This document shows, piece by piece, positions 53,209 through 62,019 of a stretch of 64,000 bases of DNA (its first letter is position 1; every line of letters starts with the position of its first letter). Under the pieces are notes generated by a model. The model was not told the origin of the DNA. It saw nothing but the letters and a program-made list of their open reading frames with translations, and did not search any database. The DNA lies in contig NZ_QJVJ01000001.1 of the NCBI RefSeq assembly GCF_003217775.1, forward strand, positions 310,001 to 374,000, written 5' to 3'. The translations under genes and the position numbers were made by a program. Source of the DNA: Paenibacillus flagellatus. Lineage in GTDB: Bacteria > Bacillota > Bacilli > Paenibacillales > NBRC-103111.

Positions 53209-54303
53209 ATGGAAAAGATGACAACCGATGCCGCTCGATCCGGCCTTGCCGAAACGCCGCTCCAGTCAGTCGCCTGGGCGGGCGACCGCCTTGACCTGCT
53301 CGATCAGCGGCTGCTGCCCGAGCAAATCGTCTTCCTCCCTCTTACAACGGCGGAAGACGTCTGGGAAGCGATTCGCCAGCTGAAGGTGCGCGGCGCTCCC
53401 GCCATCGGCATCGCCGCCGCCTACGGCGTCTATCTCGGAGTACGGAATACGGAGGGGGATGCGGAGCAGGTTCGGGCCGAAATCGTCCGGCAGGCCGACT
53501 ATTTGGCCACGTCGCGCCCGACCGCGGTGAACCTGTTCTGGGCGCTCGACCGGATGAAGGCGAAAGCCGAAGCCCTTCTGGCCGGAGGGCAGACGACTGA
53601 CGCCGCCGCATTGAAGGCCGCCATGCTTGACGAGGCGAAGCAAATCCAAGCGGAGGACGAGGAAACGTGCCGCCTCATCGGCGAGCACGCGTTGACGCTT
53701 TTGCACGACGGCGTCGGCATTCTGACCCATTGCAACGCCGGCGGCCTCGCTACGGCCAAGTACGGCACGGCGCTCGCGCCGATCTACTTGGCGAAGGAAC
53801 GCGGCTGGGACGTGAAAGTGTTCGCCGACGAAACGCGCCCGGTTCTGCAGGGCTCGCGGCTGACCGCGTTCGAGCTGCAGCAGGCCGGCGTCGACGTCAC
53901 GCTTATTTGCGATAACATGGCGGGAATGGTGATGTCCAAAGGGTGGGTTCAAGCGGTCATCGTCGGCACGGACCGCGTAGCGGCCAACGGCGACGTCGCC
54001 AACAAGATCGGCACGTACGGCGTGGCGGTGCTCGCCAAAGCGCACGGCATCCCGTTTTACGTGGCCTGTCCGCTCTCCACGATCGACTTGAACACGCCGA
54101 CCGGCGCGGAGATTCCGATCGAAGAGCGCGGCGAAGAGGAAGTGACGCACGGCTTCGGTAAGCGTACGGCACCGGCGGGGGTCAAAGTGTACAACCCGGC
54201 GTTCGACGTCACGCCCCACGAATACGTCAGCGCAATCATTACGGAGAAAGGCGTCGTGACGGCGCCTTACGGGGAAAATTTGCGGAAGCTGTTCGCGAAA
54301 TAA
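53209..54303 (+). CDS. mtnA: S-methyl-5-thioribose-1-phosphate isomerase
   Basis: 364 residues, eIF2B-related fold. [19 protein letters not shown] near 63-81, catalytic Cys in [20 protein letters not shown] near 169-188, and catalytic Asp in [21 protein letters not shown] near 252-272 are all conserved. Converts 5-methylthioribose-1-phosphate to methylthioribulose-1-phosphate. 24 bp after mtnK with AGGAG, so one operon. The remaining salvage genes are not in the window. Confidence 0.96.
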   Translation: MEKMTTDAARSGLAETPLQSVAWAGDRLDLLDQRLLPEQIVFLPLTTAEDVWEAIRQLKVRGAPAIGIAAAYGVYLGVRNTEGDAEQVRAEIVRQADYLATSRPTAVNLFWALDRMKAKAEALLAGGQTTDAAALKAAMLDEAKQIQAEDEETCRLIGEHALTLLHDGVGILTHCNAGGLATAKYGTALAPIYLAKERGWDVKVFADETRPVLQGSRLTAFELQQAGVDVTLICDNMAGMVMSKGWVQAVIVGTDRVAANGDVANKIGTYGVAVLAKAHGIPFYVACPLSTIDLNTPTGAEIPIEERGEEEVTHGFGKRTAPAGVKVYNPAFDVTPHEYVSAIITEKGVVTAPYGENLRKLFAK

Positions 54304-54310
54304 GGTTGGT

Positions 54311-54346
54311 ATGGGAAATCGGGTTCAACCGATTTCCCTTTTTTTG
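54311..54346 (+). terminator. Terminator of mtnKA
   Basis: GGGAAATCGG and CCGATTTCCC pair perfectly around GTTCAA, followed by seven T. It also marks the edge between the high-GC backbone and the lower-GC polysaccharide cluster. Confidence 0.93.
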
Positions 54347-54496
54347 AAGATCACGAAGGGAGATATTGATCGAGGACCGCCATTAATAAATCCGACCCCA
54401 TTTCATCGCTATATAGGAAATTCCTATTAGTTACAGATAAGGGTTCTTATATGCTTCAAACGGTTAACATGGACGATTTTTCCAAATATGTCCGCT

Positions 54497-55588
54497 TTAC
54501 GAAATCGTTGTGGCCGTCATTCTAATATGCTGTTCAAGCAAAGGATGCCGATAAACGGGGAAATATTCATCGCTCATGTTTAAACACTTGGATATATGAC
54601 CGTATACTTCCGGGAGATGAACCTTTCGGCCTATATAATAGTCAAGAACGGATTCAGAATTGAATGTCCGTTTAAAGCGAAACAGATTATCGTTCCCGGT
54701 ATAGCCCCCGCCAAGATGCATGTACTGGTAACCTTTGTCTTTAGCCCATTGAATCGCTTCGCTAAGCAATAAGTTTACAGGAGCTAAACGTAAATATTCG
54801 CGACTTGCTCCCATTAGATGATAGTGTACATATTTGTTGTAATGCATAAACAACGATGAGGCTACTACTAGATTTCCGGCTTTCACTTCAATTAACTGTA
54901 CATGTCCTTCTAGTAAACTTACCGTATTTGTGAAGAAATTTTCGCTAAAATAGTAATAACCATTGGCATGTTTGCGGTCCATTGTGGAGTAATACAGCCT
55001 AACTAGATGTTCTAATCGTTTCGGGTCAGAGAAATTAGTTGTCAGCCCTTCCTTCTTTGCTTTGCGAATCCGATTCCGGTTATCCGGGCTAAACCGTTGA
55101 TTAATTTCTTGTTCGGTCCCTTCAAGACTGACATGAATCGTATTGCGCATGAAAACTGGGTTGACCGCCCGGTAATATTCGTAGTTTTTCAAGATGGGAT
55201 GAAACCGTACAAACTCGGCTATTATTCTGTTTTCTTGACAATATTGTCCAAAGCGCTTTTGAAAATCTGCAAACAATCGTTCCCGTTTTTGCGGTTCCTT
55301 GATATTTGAAATAGGCCCCCCATACCCATACGGCGTAGTAATATCGTACCACTCCTCTTGCAGGTCAAGGGTACGAATAATAGGCAAATGATTAATACTT
55401 CGAAGAAGATAGGGGTAACAAATTATATTATCTCCATCTTCGTACACCGCCAATGTTGCTTTACCTTCACCATTTTTTTCGTAAATCTTACAATATTCAG
55501 CTGTGAAATAAATATCCGCTTCCGGGAGAAGAAGAATATAATGATTCCAACGTTCTTGATTATCCCCGCTAATGACCTCGAATTTCAT
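54497..55588 (-). CDS. FemAB/GNAT-like acyltransferase (BioF2-like domain)
   Basis: 363 residues. NRNRIRKAKKEGLTTNFSDPKRLEHLVRLYYSTMDRKHANGYYYFSENFF near 170-218 and YVHYHLMGASREYLRLAPVNLLLSEAIQWAKDKGYQYMHLGGGYTGNDNLFRFKRTF near 256-312 follow the two-GNAT-lobe pattern of FemAB-like and BioF2-like transferases, in which the second lobe ends in the LGGG..G.dsLf.FK pattern. Such proteins add an amino acid or acyl group to a sugar or peptide. Its start overlaps the stop of the formyltransferase gene by 4 bp, so it probably modifies the same glycan. Last gene of the cluster; GC is low. Confidence 0.75.
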   Translation of the reverse strand: MKFEVISGDNQERWNHYILLLPEADIYFTAEYCKIYEKNGEGKATLAVYEDGDNIICYPYLLRSINHLPIIRTLDLQEEWYDITTPYGYGGPISNIKEPQKRERLFADFQKRFGQYCQENRIIAEFVRFHPILKNYEYYRAVNPVFMRNTIHVSLEGTEQEINQRFSPDNRNRIRKAKKEGLTTNFSDPKRLEHLVRLYYSTMDRKHANGYYYFSENFFTNTVSLLEGHVQLIEVKAGNLVVASSLFMHYNKYVHYHLMGASREYLRLAPVNLLLSEAIQWAKDKGYQYMHLGGGYTGNDNLFRFKRTFNSESVLDYYIGRKVHLPEVYGHISKCLNMSDEYFPVYRHPLLEQHIRMTATTIS

Positions 55589-56403
55589 CGTTTTTCAGAC
55601 TCCTCGAAATATTCTGGCACGTTGTCGTTTATGCTCAAGTATATCCGCCCATCCGAAGTTTCTATATAAGCAGGTTCATAACCGGGAAATTGAAAAGCGC
55701 GTACAATGTTCCACCAACGCTCAGGCTCATTCGGGTCAACCTTCTTTTGTTGGAGAACCCGCTTACGGGTAAATGTTCGAACGTTTAGTTTCTTTTCCTC
55801 TATAATCTGCCGCTGAGGTACCCCGGAGCGACGTTCTTCCGCAATATCGCGCAAATACGTTTTGACGAGCTTCAACCCTGTTTCGTTACACCGATTGAAT
55901 AGTCTATAAACGGTTTCTCGTTTAGAAACGGGAAATCTGCATTCTGCAAGAATATCCCCCGTATCGACTCCTTCATCCATCCAATGCAAGGTTACTCCAA
56001 AAGAGCTGGCGCCTTCCATTAGGGCAACCGCATCGCACATCGAGCCGCGTAGTTCGGGAAGAGGTGCACCGTGCAAATTGACAATGCCCAATCTGAACCT
56101 CCCCAAGTGTTTCCTTTCAAGGATCTGATGAAATCTAATGGCTAAACCGAGGTCGGCTTCAATCAACGGCAAATCATCTAACGAGAATATAGGTACCCCT
56201 AACAATGGAGCAACTTCCTGCATGTCTCTGTCCCCTGTTGCTTCTCTCCATTTAGATTTCCTTTCCCTACTGCAGATTACTCCCAACACTTCAAAATCGG
56301 GTTGCTCCAACAGCCATTCCAAACATTCGACCGCAGTTCCGATCGAACCCAGTAATACTATTTTCGTCCTTACTGAAGTATGCTCCGACACCGTATTTTT
56401 CAC
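55585..56403 (-). CDS. Formyltransferase-like enzyme (sugar N-formyltransferase candidate)
   Basis: 272 residues. A formyl_transf_N domain: VLLGSIGTAVECLEWLLE near 15-32, the catalytic Asn-His pair in IVNLHGAPLPELRGSMCDAVAL near 105-126 and catalytic Asp in WMDEGVDTGDIL near 141-152 match the N-H-D triad of 10-formyl-THF-using enzymes. The C-terminal domain differs from methionyl-tRNA formyltransferase and includes PERWWNIVRAFQFPGYEPAYIETSDGRIYL, common in sugar formyltransferases. Starts with GTG, 9 bp after the sugar transferase stop. Likely formylates a 4-amino sugar made by the EpsN-like enzyme (inference). Confidence 0.8.
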   Translation of the reverse strand: MKNTVSEHTSVRTKIVLLGSIGTAVECLEWLLEQPDFEVLGVICSRERKSKWREATGDRDMQEVAPLLGVPIFSLDDLPLIEADLGLAIRFHQILERKHLGRFRLGIVNLHGAPLPELRGSMCDAVALMEGASSFGVTLHWMDEGVDTGDILAECRFPVSKRETVYRLFNRCNETGLKLVKTYLRDIAEERRSGVPQRQIIEEKKLNVRTFTRKRVLQQKKVDPNEPERWWNIVRAFQFPGYEPAYIETSDGRIYLSINDNVPEYFEESEKR

Positions 56404-56412
56404 CTTGACCTT

Positions 56413-57024
56413 TCAATCAGACGTAAGAAGAGAACACCGCTCCACGTCTAAATCCGGCAACTGCCGGTTCGTTACTTCATAGTAGCCTTCCCGCTTCCAC
56501 ACTTTGGTTAGCGATATCAATAATATTTTTATATCTAACAAAATGGAATGATTCTCTGCATATTGCGCATCCAATTCCAATCGTTCATTCCAAGAAAGAC
56601 CGTTTCTTCCCGAAATTTGAGCGAGGCCCGTTATTCCTGGACGTACAGAAAACCGCCTCTGCTCCCTTTCAGAAAAAAAAGGCAAATACCGCATTAATAA
56701 CGGCCGAGGACCGACTAGACTCATTTCGCCTTTTAAGACATTTATCAATTGCGGCAATTCGTCCAAACTTGTTTTGCGAATCAGCGCACCAAACGTTGTT
56801 AAACGCTCAGCATCGCTTAATAAATTGCCTTCCGAATCGCATGCATTTGTCATAGTGCGAAATTTATATATATAGAAGGGGGTTCTGTTAAAGCCTGGAC
56901 GCAATTGTTTGAAAACGATCGGGGGGCCCAGCTTGATTCGAATGAGTATAGCAATAACAACTATTAGAGGTAATAACCCGATCAGTAGTAGCAAAGACAG
57001 AGTGAGATCAAACATTCTTTTCAA
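56413..57024 (-). CDS. Initiating sugar-phosphate transferase (WbaP/PglC/EpsL type), copy 1
   Basis: 203 residues from TTG at 57024, chosen because GGGGGAG lies 6 nt upstream and yields the family start [14 protein letters not shown] 57039 would be the ORF's first start. One N-terminal re-entrant helix, then [24 protein letters not shown] (catalytic KFRTM), [26 protein letters not shown] and [18 protein letters not shown], the conserved blocks of bacterial sugar transferases. These enzymes attach the first sugar phosphate to undecaprenyl phosphate. A second such enzyme is encoded at 60022. Confidence 0.92.
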   Translation of the reverse strand: MKRMFDLTLSLLLLIGLLPLIVVIAILIRIKLGPPIVFKQLRPGFNRTPFYIYKFRTMTNACDSEGNLLSDAERLTTFGALIRKTSLDELPQLINVLKGEMSLVGPRPLLMRYLPFFSEREQRRFSVRPGITGLAQISGRNGLSWNERLELDAQYAENHSILLDIKILLISLTKVWKREGYYEVTNRQLPDLDVERCSLLTSD

Positions 57025-57075
57025 AACTGTCTCCCCCATTGAGTAACGTTCTCAACTAGTTTTATTGAATGAGGA

Positions 57076-57972
57076 TCACTGCCGGCTTGCTATAGCTAGC
57101 TGCTTTTCGAGCACTTCACGCATATAAGTCATGACATCTTCAACCAAATCTTCACGTTGCAAAGCAAAATCGATCGATGCTTTCATGAATCCGAGTTTGT
57201 CTCCAACATCGTATCGCTTACCCTCAAATCGATATGCTAGCACCTGCTGCCAACTATTTAGTTTCTTTATGGCATCGGTTAGTTGTATCTCACCACCAGC
57301 ACCAGGTTCCAAAGACTCCAGCACATCGAAAATTTCGGGCCGAAGCACATACCTTCCCATAATCGCCAAATTTGAAGGGGCAGAACGGATGTCGGGTTTT
57401 TCGACAAAAGATTCAACCCCTATTACGTTTGGGCCTAATTCTCCCTGTAGCGGCGATACAATGCCGTATTTGGATACATCCTCTTCCGGTACGCTTTGGA
57501 CGCCAACGACTGAAGATTGGTACCTTCGATGAACATCAAGTAATTGTTTTAAACATGGCGTTTCCGATTGTATAACATCATCGCCAAGAAGGACCGCAAA
57601 CGGTTCGTTGCCGATAAAGGCTCGGGCACATCCAATTGCATGCCCGAGCCCAAGAGGTTCTTTTTGGCGAATATAGTGAATGTTGCACATTTCCGAAATA
57701 CTCCGGATTTCCGCAAGCTCAGTCATTTTCCCCTTCTTCAGAAGAACATCTTCCAACTCATAAGACTTGTCAAAATGATCCTCGATAGCTCTTTTTCCAC
57801 GTCCACTGATGATCATAATATCTTCGATTCCCGATGCAATTGCTTCCTCAACAATGTATTGAATGGTTGGCTTATCGACTATAGGAAGCATTTCTTTAGG
57901 CTGAGCTTTCGTTGCGGGTAAGAAACGGGTACCAAGCCCTGCAGCCGGTATTATAGCTTTCTTAACTTTCAC
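57076..57972 (-). CDS. galU: UTP-glucose-1-phosphate uridylyltransferase
   Basis: 298 residues. [38 protein letters not shown] near 7-44 is the nucleotide-binding and catalytic start of GalU/Gta[33 protein letters not shown] near 102-133 and [22 protein letters not shown] near 190 complete it. It supplies UDP-glucose, precursor of UDP-glucuronate and other sugars. Overlaps the small ORF upstream by 11 bp. Confidence 0.95.
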   Translation of the reverse strand: MKVKKAIIPAAGLGTRFLPATKAQPKEMLPIVDKPTIQYIVEEAIASGIEDIMIISGRGKRAIEDHFDKSYELEDVLLKKGKMTELAEIRSISEMCNIHYIRQKEPLGLGHAIGCARAFIGNEPFAVLLGDDVIQSETPCLKQLLDVHRRYQSSVVGVQSVPEEDVSKYGIVSPLQGELGPNVIGVESFVEKPDIRSAPSNLAIMGRYVLRPEIFDVLESLEPGAGGEIQLTDAIKKLNSWQQVLAYRFEGKRYDVGDKLGFMKASIDFALQREDLVEDVMTYMREVLEKQLAIASRQ

Positions 57973-58159
57973 TAGTTATTTCCCCTTCTCGGTCAATTAC
58001 CTCTTGTTCCGCTACATATTTCTGCAATATGACTTTTAATCTTTCTACATACGTAGAAACGGTCTTATCTTCTTCATCACTTTCACTCTGTACGTTGGTT
58101 ATAAAATCGTTTAGTTCACCGATCAAACCCTTGACGCTAGGACGCTCAAGCAATTTCAT
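57962..58159 (-). CDS. Small acidic hypothetical protein, 65 residues
   Basis: The ATG overlaps the stop of the EpsN-like gene (ATGA) and the stop overlaps the galU start by 11 bp, so the frame is held between two real genes by translational coupling. Sequence is helical and acidic ([38 protein letters not shown]), with no signal or membrane segment. Likely a genuine small protein of the polysaccharide cluster; no family recognised. Confidence 0.6.
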   Translation of the reverse strand: MKLLERPSVKGLIGELNDFITNVQSESDEEDKTVSTYVERLKVILQKYVAEQEVIDREGEITSES

Positions 58160-59319
58160 AAGTTTACAGCCCTTTTCAAACAACCGTCCAGGGACGAGAA
58201 CACCCTTTCCAGGTCGTCATCGGACATATTCGTTCCGGAAGGGAGACATATGCCATTGGCGAACAGATCATCCGAAACACTTGTCTGCTCCGAATGAGCG
58301 AAATATTCATACCCCCGAAATAGAGGTTGCAAATGCATTGGCTTCCACACTGGGCGCGCCTCGATGTTATCTTGAGCTAACCGATCCACGCAATCTGCCG
58401 CGCTTATTCCGCACAGAGTGGGATCAATCGTCATAACGGTTAACCATCGGTTAGAACGCCCATTTGGCGCCTCTGGCATAAATTTTATTCCAGGGTGATC
58501 ACCGAATCTGGCTTTATACTTTTCGAAAATTTGCCTTCTCGAGGCTACTCGTTCCTCAAGCGTTTGAAGTTGCCCTCTACCTATAGCCGCCAAGACATTG
58601 CTCAGCCTATAGTTGTATCCGACCTCGCTGTGCTCGTAATGTCTTGCCGGGTCTCTGGCTTGAGTGGACCAATGGCGGACTTTTTCTAGGGACGCAGTAT
58701 CATCGGAAACGAGCATGCCGCCCCCAGAAGTTGTAATAATTTTATTTCCATTAAAAGAAAAAACGCCAAAATCTCCAAAAGATCCGCTTGAGCGTCCTTT
58801 ATAGGAAGCACCTAATGATTCTGCGGCATCTTCTATTAAAGGAATGCCATATGCCTTGCATAATTTTGTAATCGGGTCCATCTCGGCACTTTGCCCATAT
58901 AAATTGACAACAATGACGGCTTTGGGAAGTCGACCGGTTTTTACTGATTCCGAAAGCGCACGCTCAAGCGCTTGCGGGGACATATTCCATGTTCCAGGTT
59001 CGGAATCAATAAAAACCGGCAACGCTTGAAGATAAAGAATCGGATTTGCACTTGCTACGAATGTTAGTGTCGAACAGAAAACTGTATCGCCAGTGCCGAC
59101 GCCCAATACTTTTAAAGCCATGTGCAAAGCTGCGGTTCCCGAGCTTAATGCTACTGCTCCTTTTGTTCCAACGTATTCAGCCATCTCGCGTTCGAAGGCA
59201 TCTACGTGTGGACCGAGCGGGGCTACCCAATTCGTAGAAAATGCTTCTTTAACATATTCCACTTCCAAGTCACCTATGTGAGGCGGCGATAAATATACCT
59301 TTTTGGGCAAAAGAGACAT
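58156..59319 (-). CDS. epsN: EpsN-like PLP-dependent sugar aminotransferase (DegT/DnrJ/EryC1)
   Basis: 387 residues. Strong resemblance to Bacillus subtilis EpsN: KVYLSPPHIGDLEVEYVKEAF, NWVAPLGPHVDAFE, SSGTAALHMALKVLGVG, TFVASANPILYLQA, VFIDSEPGTWNMSPQALE and the PLP lysine in FSFNGNKIITTSGGGMLV near 190. SNRWLTVMTIDPT and ARPVWKPMHLQPLF are also shared. EpsN/PglE convert a UDP-4-keto-6-deoxy-GlcNAc to the 4-amino sugar. Followed by galU and preceded by a PglD-like acetyltransferase, so a di-N-acetylbacillosamine-type product is plausible. The UDP-sugar dehydratase is not in the window. Confidence 0.9.
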   Translation of the reverse strand: MSLLPKKVYLSPPHIGDLEVEYVKEAFSTNWVAPLGPHVDAFEREMAEYVGTKGAVALSSGTAALHMALKVLGVGTGDTVFCSTLTFVASANPILYLQALPVFIDSEPGTWNMSPQALERALSESVKTGRLPKAVIVVNLYGQSAEMDPITKLCKAYGIPLIEDAAESLGASYKGRSSGSFGDFGVFSFNGNKIITTSGGGMLVSDDTASLEKVRHWSTQARDPARHYEHSEVGYNYRLSNVLAAIGRGQLQTLEERVASRRQIFEKYKARFGDHPGIKFMPEAPNGRSNRWLTVMTIDPTLCGISAADCVDRLAQDNIEARPVWKPMHLQPLFRGYEYFAHSEQTSVSDDLFANGICLPSGTNMSDDDLERVFSSLDGCLKRAVNL

Positions 59320-59346
59320 TTGCTACTCCACTCCCTTATTTAAACT

Positions 59347-60018
59347 TCAGACTTCGTCGTTTTTTTTGATCAACTTCGCAGGAACTCCAACAGCCGTGCA
59401 TCTGCCCGGCAAAGAGCGGACCACAACCGCTCCTGCACCCACTATAGTAAAAGGACCAATAGCCGTTCCCGGTAAAACGGTCGAATTCGAGCCGAGATAG
59501 GAGCCAAAAAAAAGCTTTACATGTCCCGATATATTCGTCCCTGGCAGCACTGTGGAAAAGTCTTCGATCACACAATCATGTCCGATCGTACAGCCGTAAT
59601 GTATCAAAACATTGGCTCCGATCCTATTGTTTGGTTCGATGATTGAGTACGCTCCAACCGTTGTCCCTTCGCCAATTTCCGTATCGTCACCAATAATTGC
59701 CGTAGGATGAACCAATATGGGAAACGAAATGCTGGGATTAATGCCTAGCACCTTGTTAATAATTCGATCGCGACCAACCGAAGTGCCAATTGCACTAATC
59801 GCGTACACGTTGCGGTAATCGGTATCCCCAAGCCCCTCCAATCTTCCTAAGACAGGTAAACCGGACACCTTTTTCCCCTGTAATTCTGGATCGTCGTCAA
59901 AGAACCCGAGCAAATCCCAAACATGCTCCACTCGGTTGATATCTTTAATCAATTGAGCAATCCCTTTTCCTAGTCCTCCCGCACCTACAATTACAATTTT
60001 TTTCTTCGAATCGCTCAC
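59347..60018 (-). CDS. PglD/EpsM-like sugar O/N-acetyltransferase
   Basis: 223 residues. N-terminal Rossmann-like UDP-sugar domain (KIVIVGAGGLGKGIAQLIKDI) and C-terminal left-handed beta-helix of hexapeptide repeats (IGDDTEIGEGTTVGAYSIIEPNNRIGANVLIHYGCTIGHDCVIEDFSTVLPG). His in HYGCTIGHDC is the catalytic base position of PglD. It should acetylate the 4-amino group of the sugar produced by the EpsN-like enzyme, using acetyl-CoA. Close packing with both neighbours indicates one operon. Confidence 0.9.
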   Translation of the reverse strand: MSDSKKKIVIVGAGGLGKGIAQLIKDINRVEHVWDLLGFFDDDPELQGKKVSGLPVLGRLEGLGDTDYRNVYAISAIGTSVGRDRIINKVLGINPSISFPILVHPTAIIGDDTEIGEGTTVGAYSIIEPNNRIGANVLIHYGCTIGHDCVIEDFSTVLPGTNISGHVKLFFGSYLGSNSTVLPGTAIGPFTIVGAGAVVVRSLPGRCTAVGVPAKLIKKNDEV

Positions 60019-60021
60019 TTT

Positions 60022-60633
60022 TTAACCGCCCGCTTTTCGAGAGTTTCCCTGAAATTCCGGCATGGTCACGTGCTCCGAGTAATTAACACCTTCAGATCGG
60101 AACACCTTCATCACCGTCTTCCCAATAATATAAAGGTCCATTCCAAAAGATCTGTTATCCACATACCATACGTCCAGAGCAAATTTTTCCTCCCAGGAGA
60201 GGCTATTCCTTCCATTAATCTGAGCCCACCCTGTTATGCCGGGTCTTACTTCATGTCTACGAGCCTGTTCCTCGCTATAAAGCGAAACGTATTTCATTAA
60301 CAAAGGTCTTGGGCCTACAAGACTAAGATCGCCTTTTATTACATTAAAAAGTTGCGGAAGCTCGTCGAGGCTATACTTCCGAAGGAAAATACCGAAAGGC
60401 AGTAACCGTTGTTCTTCCGGTAATAGCTCACCAGCGCTGTCGTATAGATTCGCCATCGTCCTGAATTTATAGATATTGAACGGTTTTGCATGCAGACCCG
60501 GACGAACTTGTTTGAACATAACCGGACTCCCTAATCGAATACGAACCAATAGAGCAACGATGGCCATGATTGGCCAAAGAATAAGAAGGCCCACAAGAGC
60601 GACAGTCAGATCGAACCCTCGTTTAAGTTTCAT
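60022..60633 (-). CDS. Initiating sugar-phosphate transferase (PglC/EpsL type), copy 2
   Basis: 203 residues from ATG 60633 (GGAG 5 nt upstream; ATG 60648 is an alternative). [71 protein letters not shown] and RPGITGWAQINGRNSLSWEEK are the family blocks. It is more like PglC than WbaP since it lacks a large N-terminal membrane domain. With PglD and EpsN-like neighbours it probably starts the glycan with a bacillosamine-type phosphate on undecaprenyl phosphate. Confidence 0.93.
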   Translation of the reverse strand: MKLKRGFDLTVALVGLLILWPIMAIVALLVRIRLGSPVMFKQVRPGLHAKPFNIYKFRTMANLYDSAGELLPEEQRLLPFGIFLRKYSLDELPQLFNVIKGDLSLVGPRPLLMKYVSLYSEEQARRHEVRPGITGWAQINGRNSLSWEEKFALDVWYVDNRSFGMDLYIIGKTVMKVFRSEGVNYSEHVTMPEFQGNSRKAGG

Positions 60634-60655
60634 AACCACTCCATCCAATTGTCCG

Positions 60656-61945
60656 TTAATAAACGGTAGCTGGCTCCCGATTTTTTAGTACATGTAAATT
60701 ACCAAAATGATAATGAAAAACTTTCGAATTCTCGCCGAATTCAAGACACTTCTTCGTGTCGAGAATAGTTGGTGTCCGCATACCGACTAACCATGTATCA
60801 TCGATTAATCGAAATTCGTTATGATCGGCTAAGACGATAAGACAGTGGGCGTCTTCCAGTGCTTCTTCCGGAGCATGTAATCGGAAAGGACAATGGTCCG
60901 GCTGTACGTGGGGATCATGAGTCTTCACTATGTACCCTTTTTGAATAAGCAAATTTACCACTTCGATGGCCGGACTTTCCCTGATGTCATCCACATTTCC
61001 TTTGTATGTTAATCCGAAGACAGCTACCGGATGGCCTTGATAGGGCGGAACCAGCTTTTCAACTTGCTGGACCACGTATTCAGGCATCCTATTATTAATA
61101 TCTCTTGCCGTCGCCATCAACTTTGACTCATTAGGCGCCTTTTCGATGATAAAGTACGGGTCGACGGCAATGCAGTGACCACCCACGCCCGGTCCCGGCG
61201 AATGTAAATTTACTCGTGGGTGTTTATTGGCAAGTTGTATAACTTCCAGCGCGTCCACTCCTACCGAAGCGGAAATTCGAGCAAGCTCGTTAGCCAATGC
61301 AATGTTAACATCCCTAAACGTATTTTCCATTAACTTTGCCATTTCGGCCGAAGCACAAGAAGTCAGGGTGATTTCACCTTGAACAAACGGTCGATAGAGC
61401 TCAGCCGCTTTTTGAGCCGATTTTATGTTAAACCCGCCGATAATGCGGTTGTTTTCTACCAGTTCCCGGAATATCCTCCCCGGTAAGACGCGTTCGGGAC
61501 AGTGAGCTAGATAGATTTCTTCCCCGACATGCCAGCCGCTATTGCCTATTAGTTTCCCCACCACCTCCACCGTAGTTCCCGGAGGAATCGTGGATTCGAT
61601 AATAACAGTGTCCCCTGCCTTTAAGAAAGGAAGAATTGATTTTGTTGCCGCAACGATATAATCAAGATTGGCTGAATGATCCGCATTAACAGGAGTAGGA
61701 ACAGCAATCATAAACGCATCGGCATTTTCTGGAGACGTAGTTGCACGGAATGAGTGATGGGACCTAACCTCAGCGAATATCTCCAATAAATCCTTTTCTT
61801 CGATGTGTGGATTACCGTTATTCAAAGATTGAACGATATATTCGTTTGTATCCACGCCTACAACCTCAAAGCCAGATTTGGCAAACATCAAAGAAGATGG
61901 TAGACCTATATACCCCAACCCAATAACACATATTTTTTTAAACAT
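60656..61945 (-). CDS. wecC: UDP-N-acetyl-D-mannosaminuronate dehydrogenase (WecC type)
   Basis: 429 residues. FKKICVIGLGYIGLPSSLMFAKSGFEVVGVDTN is the NAD-binding start, PTPVNADHSANLDYI, ENNRIIGGFN, MAKLMENTFRDVNIALANELARI and the catalytic Cys in GPGVGGHCIAVDPYFI near 268 identify a nucleotide-sugar dehydrogenase of the WecC subgroup. LTYKGNVDDIRESPAIEVVNLL completes it. Makes a uronic acid sugar nucleotide, most likely UDP-ManNAcA; a partner epimerase (WecB) is not visible here. Confidence 0.9.
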   Translation of the reverse strand: MFKKICVIGLGYIGLPSSLMFAKSGFEVVGVDTNEYIVQSLNNGNPHIEEKDLLEIFAEVRSHHSFRATTSPENADAFMIAVPTPVNADHSANLDYIVAATKSILPFLKAGDTVIIESTIPPGTTVEVVGKLIGNSGWHVGEEIYLAHCPERVLPGRIFRELVENNRIIGGFNIKSAQKAAELYRPFVQGEITLTSCASAEMAKLMENTFRDVNIALANELARISASVGVDALEVIQLANKHPRVNLHSPGPGVGGHCIAVDPYFIIEKAPNESKLMATARDINNRMPEYVVQQVEKLVPPYQGHPVAVFGLTYKGNVDDIRESPAIEVVNLLIQKGYIVKTHDPHVQPDHCPFRLHAPEEALEDAHCLIVLADHNEFRLIDDTWLVGMRTPTILDTKKCLEFGENSKVFHYHFGNLHVLKNREPATVY

Positions 61946-62019
61946 CTCTGACTCTCTCCTCCTACATTATTGATACATAATGTGTAGTCAGGCGTCATTT
62001 CGCGAGACGATTTGTATCA

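Noticed and set aside
55585-56403. Methionyl-tRNA formyltransferase (fmt)
   Set aside because: The N-H-D motif is shared, but the C-terminal domain and the glycan-cluster setting fit sugar formyltransferases better.
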